DNA of 64,000 nucleotides. Origin: UBA8337 sp965658615. GTDB lineage: Bacteria > Pseudomonadota > Alphaproteobacteria > RS24. Below, one piece after another: positions 8,989 through 16,357 of the stretch. Where the stretch lies: assembly GCA_965658615.1 (NCBI GenBank), contig CBFHSX010000003.1:1-64000 (forward strand), written 5' to 3'. Below the pieces are notes generated by a model that had not been told where the DNA came from, searched no databases, and worked only from the letters and a program-made list of their open reading frames with translations. Position numbers and translations under genes: made by a program. Each line of letters begins with the position of its first letter. Positions within the stretch are counted from its first letter, which is position 1.

Positions 8989-9537
8989 CTATTGCCGGGC
9001 CAGAAAAGCGCGCCATAATTTCAGCACGAACAAGCCGATAAGCCATAAAAGCGCGAATTGAATGGCCAGCATTTTGCCTTGTGTCGTAGCGCTGGCAGCG
9101 CTGATTTGCGCCGTGCTCAAATCGGGAAAACCCCATAAAAGCCCAAGCAATTGCAGGTTCTCGACCCAATCAAGCATCATCACGACGGGCACAAGAATGA
9201 CGCTGTTTTGCCATGACCCACCGCGCGCCGCGAGGGAAAACAGCCCGGCAAACAACGCCCCATAGACCAGCGGAAACAGCATATCCAGAAACAAGGTAAA
9301 ACGGCCATGCAGCGCGCGGCCTTGCTCGCCGTAAAGCAGCATGCGGTCGACCAAATCATCGCGCTGATACGGCCCCATTGTGTCGAGCATGGGCGCGCCG
9401 AGCCGAGCTTGCAGCCATTGAAATGCGAGCATACAAAATACCACGCCGAGGACTGAGGCGAGCAGCGCACTGCGAGTGCTCAAGCGCGCCGCCCAGGGGA
9501 CAAATTTTTCGAGCAGGCTTGTTATGGGTGATTGCAT
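8989..9537 (-). CDS. Hypothetical membrane protein (four predicted helices)
   Basis: A 182-residue protein I do not recognise. Hydrophobic segments lie near residues 22-42, 85-105, 112-132 and 155-175; the soluble stretch between helices 1 and 2 contains MLDTMGPYQRDD. AGAGGAG sits six bases before the ATG at 9537, so I use that start rather than the ATG at 9543. It is convergent with the YciB gene and divergent from the HAD hydrolase. No catalytic motif is seen. Confidence 0.7.
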   Translation of the reverse strand: MQSPITSLLEKFVPWAARLSTRSALLASVLGVVFCMLAFQWLQARLGAPMLDTMGPYQRDDLVDRMLLYGEQGRALHGRFTLFLDMLFPLVYGALFAGLFSLAARGGSWQNSVILVPVVMMLDWVENLQLLGLLWGFPDLSTAQISAASATTQGKMLAIQFALLWLIGLFVLKLWRAFLARQ

Positions 9538-9608
9538 CTGCATCTCCTCTTGTTATGGTCTGTGGCGAAAATCAAAGCATAGTTTTAACCGCACCGGCAG
9601 GAGGTATT

Positions 9609-10262
9609 ATGACACAAAATTATCAAGCCGTGATTTGGGATTTTGGCGGGGTCATCACCTCCAGCCCGTTTGAGGCCTTTAGGGCCTATGAGCAGGAAAA
9701 CGGCCTGCCGACCGATTTCATCCGTATGATAAATGCGACCGATCCCGACACAAATGCCTGGGCACAATTTGAGCGCAGCGATATTGACGCGGCCCGCTTT
9801 GACGCGGCCTTTCGCGAGGAGGCACTGGCGCGCGGCCATGATGTGCCGGGCGCTGACGTATTGGCGCTTTTGGCCGGCAGTCTGCGGCCGGAAATGATCG
9901 CCGTGCTGGACGGGCTAAAGACGCGCGGCTATCGCCTTGCCTGCATCACCAATAATGTCAAAACCGGCAGCGGCGCCGGCATGGCGCGCACACAGGAAAA
10001 AGCCGATGCGGTGGCCGATGTCATGACACGCTTCGAGCATGTCATTGAAAGCTCAGAGGTCGGTGTCAGAAAACCGCAACCGGAAATTTATCATATGGCC
10101 TGCGATAAGCTCGGCGTAACACCGGACCAATGCGTCTTTTTGGATGATCTCGGCATTAATCTGAAACCGGCCCGCGCCATGGGCATGGGCACGGTGAAGG
10201 TGGCGAGCGCGGCGCAAGCGATCGAAGACTTGAGCGCGCTTTTGGGCCATGAGCTGCCCTAA
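9609..10262 (+). CDS. HAD-superfamily (subfamily IA) hydrolase
   Basis: A 217-residue HAD protein resembling the phosphatase-like domain of ACAD10/bifunctional epoxide hydrolase. Motif I is VIWDFGGV (nucleophile Asp; the usual second Asp is Gly, as in YihX-like members), motif II is ITNN, the Lys is in VGVRKPQPEIY, and motif IV is VFLDDLGINLKPA. Probably a small-molecule phosphatase. ATG 9609 follows AGGAGG; the frame is open to 9378 but overlaps the divergent gene. A strong terminator hairpin follows. Confidence 0.88.
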   Translation: MTQNYQAVIWDFGGVITSSPFEAFRAYEQENGLPTDFIRMINATDPDTNAWAQFERSDIDAARFDAAFREEALARGHDVPGADVLALLAGSLRPEMIAVLDGLKTRGYRLACITNNVKTGSGAGMARTQEKADAVADVMTRFEHVIESSEVGVRKPQPEIYHMACDKLGVTPDQCVFLDDLGINLKPARAMGMGTVKVASAAQAIEDLSALLGHELP

Positions 10263-10285
10263 CAAAGCAAGCGCGGCGCATTAAA

Positions 10286-10315
10286 AAACCCCGGCAAATC
10301 GCTTTGCCGGGGTTT
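10286..10315. terminator. Bidirectional intrinsic terminator
   Basis: A perfect 13-bp stem (arms AAACCCCGGCAAA and TTTGCCGGGGTTT) with a four-base loop, flanked by T-rich sequence on one side and A-rich on the other. It lies between the convergent HAD hydrolase and RND exporter genes and can serve both. Confidence 0.88.
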
Positions 10316-10348
10316 GTTTTGGCTGATCACAAGCTTGGTGCAGCGCCT

Positions 10349-12949
10349 TTAATGTGCAAGGGCACCGCTTGGCGCTTTTGGCGGGGTTTTGCGCGGGAAC
10401 ACCATTTCCAGCACAACCGCCAATGCCGGCAGCGCCGTCACCGCCATGATCATATTGATCATGAACATGAAAGTGAGCAGCAGACCCATATCGGCCTGGA
10501 ATTTCAGTGCCGAGAAGGCCCATGTCGACACGCCGACAGCCAGTGTCAGCGCGGTAAACACCACAGCCATACCGGTCTCGTTCAGCGTCTCTTTAAAGCT
10601 TGCCGTCACATCCATACCGGTCGACAAATGGAACTGGATACGGTTGTAAATGTAGAACGCATAGTCCACACCAAGGCCAACCGCCAGCACCATGACCGGC
10701 AGGGTTGCGACTGTCAGGCCGATTTCCAGAACTTCCATGAACCAATAGCCCATAAACGTAGCCAGTGTCAGCGGTACGCAGCACGCAATCGTGGCGCGCC
10801 AATCGCGATAGGTGAAGATAACCAGCGCGATAATGGTCATGTAAACATAGATCATCATCGGCAGTTCAGAGACTTCGATCTCCTCATTCACCGCTGCCTG
10901 CACACCCATATTGCCGGAAGCAAGACGGATGGTCACCGGCACCACCTCATAGCTGTCAACCTTCACACCTTGCGCCCGCACCTGCTCGAGCAGCTTTTGC
11001 GGGTCGTCTTGATTGACGTCATAGGTAATGGCCAGAGCCGAGGTCACACCATCATCCACCACATCGGTTTTAATGCCGAGATCAATATTGCCCGGGCCAC
11101 GCATGGGCGGGTCAGTGACAATGTGCAAATCGGCAACCGGTGCCGGATTATTGGCACGGAACTCCTTAACAGCCTTGGTCACGGTTTTAATCGTTGTGGC
11201 CTTGGCATCGTCAAGGAAGACCATTTGCGTCAACAGGGTGCATTCTTCGTTCAACAGACCGGTAGACGCGCCGATCGGGGTTTGTGCTTGCACCAGCGCA
11301 TATTTATTGCGCGGCAGGGCTTGCCATTTCAAATTACCCTCATTGAAGCCCGAGCTGGACTGACGCGTCACATACGGCAGGGACAGCACCAGCGAGACAC
11401 CCTCTACATTGCGCAGATACCAGGTGAACTCGTTCAGATATTTCATATAAGGATAATTAATGCAGGCCTCGCGCGGGGTTTCCACAATCACCGTCAGGAG
11501 ATTGAGACCAAGCGCAAATTTATCGGCAATCGAGCGACTGTCGGCATTATAACGCGCATCCTCACGCAATTCCGGTGAGCCGGCATGCAGCGCGCCGACG
11601 TGACGGTTTTGGCTTTGGATAAAGGCCGTGGCGAACAAGATGACTGACAAGATCACCACAATCACCGCATTGCGCGGATTGGCGATATTGCCGAGTTTCT
11701 GCATCAGCTTGATGCGCGTCTCGCGCGCCTTACCGATGCGCTCGACAAAACCCTCTTCCACTTTGAAATAGCTGGCCAATACCGGCAGCATGACCAGATT
11801 GGTCAGGATTTTCAGCGCCACACCGATAGAAGCGGTGATGGCCAATTCCTGAATCATCTGGATCGGGATCAGGATCAGCGTGCCGAAACCGACAAGGTCA
11901 GTGACCAGTGCCATGGAGCCCGGGATCAACAGACCGCGGAAGCTGGACCGCGCCGCTTCTTCGCTTGATTTGCCGTTGGAAATTTCCGCCGTAATCAGAT
12001 TAATCTGCTGCACGCCATGGCTCACACCAATGGCAAATACCAAGAACGGCACCAGAATGGCCAGCGGGTCGAGGCCATAGCCCAGAATATTCAAAATGCC
12101 GAACTGCCAGACCAGCGAGGTCAAGGAGCAGAACAAAGGCAGGAATGTCAGAACAATCGAGCGGGCATAGACATAGACCGACAAAATCGTCAGCAGGAAG
12201 GCGACGATGAAGAATTGCACCACCGTGCCCGCGCCATCGGCAATATCGCCGATCAGCTTGGCAAAACCGATGATTTGGACCTGATAGGTCTCATCCTCAA
12301 ATTTATCGCGAATTTCGGTTTCCAGCTTTGAGGCCAAGTCGAAATAATCCAGCGGCTCGCCGGTTTTGACATCCATTTCGAGCAATTCGGCCCGCACCAT
12401 GGCACCGGAGAAATCATTGGCAACAAGGCGGCCGACAAAACCACCGCGCACGACATTATTTGAAATAATATCCAGCGCCGGCTCACATGTCGTGGCCAAG
12501 CTGGCGGTTTTCAGACGCGACACGCATTGGTCGTCAATATTATCGATGGTGATTGTGCCGGGGATTACATCATCGGCGACAAAGCCGTCTTCCGTAATTT
12601 CAAAATAGCGCGAATTCGGCGTCCATAGCGAGGTCAGCGTATGGCGCGCCACACCCGGCATATAAAACAGCGCGTCGGTCAGATCTTTATATTCGGAAAA
12701 GAAATCCTTATTCCAAATATCGCCCTCGCGCATTTTCAAGACGACAATAATGCGGTTCGAGCCGAATAGGCGGTCACGATATTCTTGGAATGTTTGGATA
12801 TATTCATGGCCGGCCGGCAATTGCTTTTCAAAGCCCGCGGTCATTTTCAATTGCGTCGCGTAATAGCCGCTATAAAGCGTAAAGGCGGCAAAAACCGCCA
12901 GAATCAACGCGCGTGATCGGAAGACAATGTCTTCTAATTTTTCAACCAT
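10349..12949 (-). CDS. RND/MMPL-family exporter
   Basis: An 866-residue inner-membrane transporter with the RND two-repeat layout: one N-terminal helix (residues about 14-32), a large periplasmic domain, five to six helices around 230-450, a second periplasmic domain, and a final helix block around 690-850. ILVPFLVFAIGVSHGVQQ and LAVGLGVDYAFYIYNR carry the MMPL/RND signature with acidic residue in the second block. The length and lack of an adjacent membrane-fusion protein fit MMPL-type lipid/hydrophobe exporters rather than drug HAE1 pumps. ATG 12949 follows GGGAGGG; the frame extends to 13057 without support. Confidence 0.88.
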   Translation of the reverse strand: MVEKLEDIVFRSRALILAVFAAFTLYSGYYATQLKMTAGFEKQLPAGHEYIQTFQEYRDRLFGSNRIIVVLKMREGDIWNKDFFSEYKDLTDALFYMPGVARHTLTSLWTPNSRYFEITEDGFVADDVIPGTITIDNIDDQCVSRLKTASLATTCEPALDIISNNVVRGGFVGRLVANDFSGAMVRAELLEMDVKTGEPLDYFDLASKLETEIRDKFEDETYQVQIIGFAKLIGDIADGAGTVVQFFIVAFLLTILSVYVYARSIVLTFLPLFCSLTSLVWQFGILNILGYGLDPLAILVPFLVFAIGVSHGVQQINLITAEISNGKSSEEAARSSFRGLLIPGSMALVTDLVGFGTLILIPIQMIQELAITASIGVALKILTNLVMLPVLASYFKVEEGFVERIGKARETRIKLMQKLGNIANPRNAVIVVILSVILFATAFIQSQNRHVGALHAGSPELREDARYNADSRSIADKFALGLNLLTVIVETPREACINYPYMKYLNEFTWYLRNVEGVSLVLSLPYVTRQSSSGFNEGNLKWQALPRNKYALVQAQTPIGASTGLLNEECTLLTQMVFLDDAKATTIKTVTKAVKEFRANNPAPVADLHIVTDPPMRGPGNIDLGIKTDVVDDGVTSALAITYDVNQDDPQKLLEQVRAQGVKVDSYEVVPVTIRLASGNMGVQAAVNEEIEVSELPMMIYVYMTIIALVIFTYRDWRATIACCVPLTLATFMGYWFMEVLEIGLTVATLPVMVLAVGLGVDYAFYIYNRIQFHLSTGMDVTASFKETLNETGMAVVFTALTLAVGVSTWAFSALKFQADMGLLLTFMFMINMIMAVTALPALAVVLEMVFPRKTPPKAPSGALAH

Positions 12950-13055
12950 AACGCCCTCCCCAGGCAAAAACGGACTGCTCGCGGCAGGCCGATATATGAG
13001 CCTGAATGTCACCGAAAAGACTATCAACTTCAAGCGAAAACATGCGGTTTGACGC

Positions 13056-13077
13056 AAAATGACGCAGGCGTCATTTT
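13056..13077. promoter_or_regulatory. 22-bp perfect palindrome between RND exporter and mmcB
   Basis: Arms AAAATGACGC and GCGTCATTTT are exact reverse complements with a two-base centre. It lies in the 181-bp divergent spacer, 107 bp upstream of the RND start and just upstream of the mmcB -35 box. This is the form expected of a dimeric repressor operator. It is not a LexA box (GTTC-N7-GTTC). Confidence 0.55.
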
Positions 13078-13087
13078 ATACGCACGA

Positions 13088-13115
13088 TTTACACATGGTT
13101 TTCGACTGCTAAGAT
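13088..13115 (+). promoter_or_regulatory. Predicted sigma-70 promoter of mmcB
   Basis: TTTACA, 16-base spacer, TAAGAT, ending 15 bp before the mmcB ATG. Good match to the housekeeping consensus. Confidence 0.55.
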
Positions 13116-13130
13116 GCAAGGGGGGCAAAT

Positions 13131-13631
13131 ATGGCCAAATCGAATGAGAATAATGACGATATCGACCCTGCGCTGGCACAGCCGCAAGGACCGATCGACG
13201 GCCGCCAATCAGAGGTGGCTTTGGCTATTCAGCGCGGCATGGTGCGGGCGCTGGCACAGCTCAATATTGCCTGTCTCCCGGAGGTGCCGCTGCCCAATCA
13301 CCGTCGTGCCGATTTAATGGCGGTATCCGATAAGGGCGAGATTTGGATTATCGAGATCAAATCAGGTCTGGCTGATTTTCAAGCCGACACTAAATGGCCT
13401 GACTATTTGCCTTATTGCGATCGGTTTTATTTCGCCGTCGCGCCGGATTTTCCGACCGAAAGACTGCCTGAGGGGGTCGGCTATTGGCTGGCCGATGCCT
13501 ATGGAGCGGAGATGCTGCGCGAGCATGGGGGCGAAAAACTGGCCGCTGCGCGACGCAATCTGATGCTACGGCGTATGGCGCGTATTGGCGGCTATCGCTG
13601 GGCGCGGCTGATGGATCCGAAATTCGGCTAA
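13131..13631 (+). CDS. mmcB: MmcB-family DNA repair protein
   Basis: A 166-residue protein of the alphaproteobacterial MmcB family, which in Caulobacter is a damage-inducible repair factor. A PD-(D/E)XK nuclease-like core is visible: RRADLMAV, then IWIIEIKSG, where Asp, Glu and Lys would be the metal-binding/catalytic set, followed by DFQADTKWPDYLPYCDRFYFAV. The ATG follows a GGGGGG stretch and a recognisable promoter. It is divergent from the RND exporter and converges on regA. No LexA box is seen upstream, so SOS control is not supported here. Confidence 0.88.
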   Translation: MAKSNENNDDIDPALAQPQGPIDGRQSEVALAIQRGMVRALAQLNIACLPEVPLPNHRRADLMAVSDKGEIWIIEIKSGLADFQADTKWPDYLPYCDRFYFAVAPDFPTERLPEGVGYWLADAYGAEMLREHGGEKLAAARRNLMLRRMARIGGYRWARLMDPKFG

Positions 13632-13632
13632 A

Positions 13633-14184
13633 TTACCGCGGCGCGCGTTTGGCCAAAATACGTTGCAATGTGCGGCGGTGCATGTTCAGCCGACGCGCCG
13701 TTTCCGACACATTGCGATCACACAGCTCGAACACGCGCTGAATATGTTCCCACCGCACCCGGTCGGCCGACATTGGATTTTCCGGCGGCGCCGCGCGGCC
13801 TTCAGGATCGGCCGCCAAAGCGGCATGAATTTCATCAGCATCGGCCGGCTTGGCGAGATAATCGACAGCACCGCGTTTAACCGCCTCGACGGCTGTTGCA
13901 ATATTGCCATAGCCCGTCAGCATAATAATGCGCGCTTCAGGGTTCTCGGCGCGCAGGCTTTCCACCACATCAAGACCGTTACCGTCATCAAGGCGCATAT
14001 CAACCACGGCAAAAGCCGGTTTCAGCGATTTGCCCATGGTGATGCCTTCTTTGACCGAGCCGGCCACATGCACCGCATAGCCGCGGGCCTCCATGGCGCG
14101 CGACAGGCGCACCAACCATGGCTGGTCGTCATCGACAATCAATAAATCTTGTCCGGCGTGTTCGCGTACGGGCTGGTCTTGCAT
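13633..14184 (-). CDS. regA: RegA/PrrA/ActR-type redox response regulator
   Basis: A 183-residue two-component regulator. The receiver domain has acidic DDD near the N-terminus, phospho-acceptor Asp in FAVVDMRLDDG, Thr in MLTGYG and Lys in YLAKPAD. The C-terminal Fis-type helix-turn-helix is NVSETARRLNMHRRTLQRILAKR, almost invariant in this family. It responds to the RegB kinase and controls respiratory and redox genes. It is downstream of regB by 63 bp with its own promoter in the gap. Confidence 0.92.
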   Translation of the reverse strand: MQDQPVREHAGQDLLIVDDDQPWLVRLSRAMEARGYAVHVAGSVKEGITMGKSLKPAFAVVDMRLDDGNGLDVVESLRAENPEARIIMLTGYGNIATAVEAVKRGAVDYLAKPADADEIHAALAADPEGRAAPPENPMSADRVRWEHIQRVFELCDRNVSETARRLNMHRRTLQRILAKRAPR

Positions 14185-14207
14185 GGCGTTCTCCGTCTTC
14201 TACGCTC

Positions 14208-14235
14208 TATATAAGCGCGGCGCAGAGGATTTCAA
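14208..14235 (-). promoter_or_regulatory. Predicted promoter of regA
   Basis: On the minus strand TTGAAA, 16-base spacer, TATATA, between regB and regA. It suggests regA is also expressed without regB. Confidence 0.5.
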
Positions 14236-14247
14236 CACGGCCTGCGC

Positions 14248-15603
14248 TTAAACAGAAACAGCCCGCGTATCGACCAGTTTGGTGCGCGGCCAAACAATAC
14301 GCACACACGCCCCGCCGGGCATGGCACCGTCGATCAATTCAGTGACCGAGAGATTGCGCGCGGTGATTTGCGCGCCCGAGCGTTGCAGCAGCGTGCGGGC
14401 GATGAAAAAGCCCAGCCCAAGGCCGAAGGCGTCATCCTTGACCGCCCGCGAACCGCGCGACGAGGTATAAGGCGCGCCCAAATGGGTAAGAATATCGGGC
14501 TTGAAGCCCGGCCCATCATCGGCAATATCGACGGTTACTTGCTGCGCCGAATAAGTCGCATTGACCCAGACCGCGCTGTCGGCAAATTCGGCGGCGTTTT
14601 CTATTAAATTGCCAAGTCCGTAAATCAGCTCCGGCGCGCGCGTCACAAATGGCTCGCCGGTCGCCAAAAGGCCATTGGCTTTGCAGCTCACATGAATTTC
14701 CTTGTCATGCATACCGGCTTCCAAAACCGCCTCCTCCAAAAGACCGGTGAGGGACAGGCGCGAAATCACCGGGTCTTCTTCCTCACTGCCCAGCGAGGAC
14801 AGGATATCGCGGCAACGCAAGGCCTGTTCGCGCATCAAATCGACATCCTCGCGGGCGCTCTCGGGCAGGTCATCGCGCCGCGCCAGCTCTTTCGAGACCA
14901 GCACAATCGTCCCCAAGGGCGTGCCCAATTGATGCGCTGCTGCGGCCGCCAGACCATCCAGCGCCGATAGGCGTTGCTCGCGCGCCAACACAAAGCGCGT
15001 CGCCGTCAACGCCGCTGACATACGACGGCCTTCGCGGCTGACCCCCCAAACATAGGTCGGGATAAAAGCCAGCGCCAAAATCATCGCCGCCCAAATGCCG
15101 AAGCGGAACAGATCCGGCATTTGCGGCGCCGGACCATTCCACGGCAAGGGCTGGTGGAAAAACACAAGGCCGGTAACCAAAAGCGCTGCAAAAACAACCA
15201 AATAAAAGGTCGTGCGGGCGTCCAAAAGACTGGCGGAAATCGTCACCGGCGCCAGCAATAATAGCGCAAACGGGTTCATCAGCCCGCCCGTGAGATATAA
15301 AAGCAGCGCCAATTGCACCATATCATAGGCCAGATAAAGTGCGGTCTCCGAGCGCGTCAGCAAATGCGACACCGGATAGCGCAGCAAGAGCCACAAATTA
15401 AGACACACGGCCAGCACAATCACCAGAGCCACTTCGACAATCGGCAAATTAAAGCCAAAGCCCAAATACACTGTCAGCACAGCGACCGATTGGCCTAAAA
15501 CAGCGAGCCAGCGCAAAAATACCTGCACGCGCAAGCGCACGGCGGGCGGTGTATTATTGCGGCTTTCTTGACCGAGCAGTGAATCATCGCTCATCGACAT
15601 CAT
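14248..15603 (-). CDS. regB: RegB/PrrB/ActS-type sensor histidine kinase
   Basis: A 451-residue membrane kinase with six N-terminal helices. The family's quinone-site heptapeptide GGxxNPF is intact (GGLMNPF, residues 106-112), and the redox-active Cys in the dimerisation helix is present (ALRCRDIL, about residue 264). The phospho-His is in AAAHQLGTPLGT (about residue 224), with Gln where the conserved acidic residue normally follows. The ATPase domain has NLIENAAEFA and DDGPGF. The start near 15603 follows GGGAGAG; 15600 is equally possible. Divergent from the SCO gene. Confidence 0.92.
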   Translation of the reverse strand: MMSMSDDSLLGQESRNNTPPAVRLRVQVFLRWLAVLGQSVAVLTVYLGFGFNLPIVEVALVIVLAVCLNLWLLLRYPVSHLLTRSETALYLAYDMVQLALLLYLTGGLMNPFALLLLAPVTISASLLDARTTFYLVVFAALLVTGLVFFHQPLPWNGPAPQMPDLFRFGIWAAMILALAFIPTYVWGVSREGRRMSAALTATRFVLAREQRLSALDGLAAAAAHQLGTPLGTIVLVSKELARRDDLPESAREDVDLMREQALRCRDILSSLGSEEEDPVISRLSLTGLLEEAVLEAGMHDKEIHVSCKANGLLATGEPFVTRAPELIYGLGNLIENAAEFADSAVWVNATYSAQQVTVDIADDGPGFKPDILTHLGAPYTSSRGSRAVKDDAFGLGLGFFIARTLLQRSGAQITARNLSVTELIDGAMPGGACVRIVWPRTKLVDTRAVSV

Positions 15604-15701
15604 GTCTCTCCCATGCGAGCAGCTTGCGTCCGCTCTCACCTCAAGATATAACCGCCGCAGTTTCATTCAAGCAAGTTCGAAAAAAGAAAGTGGCCGCGCG
15701 C

Positions 15702-16313
15702 ATGAGCCCGAAAGTCAAAACCAGCATTGCCCTTTCCTGTCTCGGCCTGGCGGCGATCATCGCCCTGCTGATCGGTGAGATGAACCGCGCCCCCGAAACG
15801 CTGCAGCCCAGCCGGCCGGATATTGGCGGCGCTTTTTCGCTGGTCAATCAGGACGGCCAATTGACCGATCAGACGGATTTTGCCGGTCGCCCGCTACTGG
15901 TCTATTTCGGCTTCACCTATTGCCCCGATGTCTGCCCCATGTCGCTCGATCTTTTGGGCGCAGCGCTGGACACGTTGGCCGAGAGGACACCACAAAAGGC
16001 CGCGCAACTGCAACCGGTCTTTATCTCGGTAGACCCGGCGCGCGACACACCGGCCCAGCTGAAAGATTATTTATCTTATTTTCACCCCGACCTGATCGGT
16101 CTGACCGGCAACCCCGAGCAGGTCGAGGCGGTGAAAAAGAGCTTTCGCGTCTATGCCGCCCAATCGCAAGAGCGCGACGCCAATGGCAATTATAATGTCG
16201 ACCATTCCTCGTTTTTCTATTTGATGGATGGCGATAATCGCTATTTGGCGCATTTCAGCCATAATATGAGCGCTGAGGAACTGGCAGCAGGCATTGCCGC
16301 CAAATTGCCGTAA
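15702..16313 (+). CDS. senC: SCO/SenC/PrrC family copper chaperone
   Basis: A 203-residue membrane-anchored thioredoxin-fold protein that helps build the CuA centre of cytochrome oxidase. One N-terminal helix (residues 8-25) anchors a periplasmic domain with the copper motif CPDVC (residues 74 and 78) and the distal His in NVDHSSFF (about 168), so all three ligands are present. It is divergent from regB across 98 bp, the usual linkage. ATG 15702 was used; an in-frame GTG at 15690 is an alternative. Confidence 0.92.
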   Translation: MSPKVKTSIALSCLGLAAIIALLIGEMNRAPETLQPSRPDIGGAFSLVNQDGQLTDQTDFAGRPLLVYFGFTYCPDVCPMSLDLLGAALDTLAERTPQKAAQLQPVFISVDPARDTPAQLKDYLSYFHPDLIGLTGNPEQVEAVKKSFRVYAAQSQERDANGNYNVDHSSFFYLMDGDNRYLAHFSHNMSAEELAAGIAAKLP

Positions 16314-16319
16314 CCGGTT

Positions 16320-16357
16320 TAGCCGCCGAACAGACGCTTAGCCGCCGAACAGGCGCT
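16320..16357 (-). repeat. Imperfect 19-nt tandem duplication across the PBP stop codon
   Basis: The last codons of the PBP gene (Arg-Leu-Phe-Gly-Gly-stop) are followed directly by a near copy (one C/T difference in the core) encoding the same residues and stop. The copy is untranslated and looks like a recent slippage duplication. Confidence 0.7.

Noticed and set aside
10304..11578. 424-codon plus-strand ORF
   Set aside because: It is antisense to the RND exporter, with His/Arg/Gln-rich nonsense composition and no ribosome-binding site.
13081..13130. LexA box upstream of mmcB
   Set aside because: No GTTC-N7-GTTC pattern in the upstream region.
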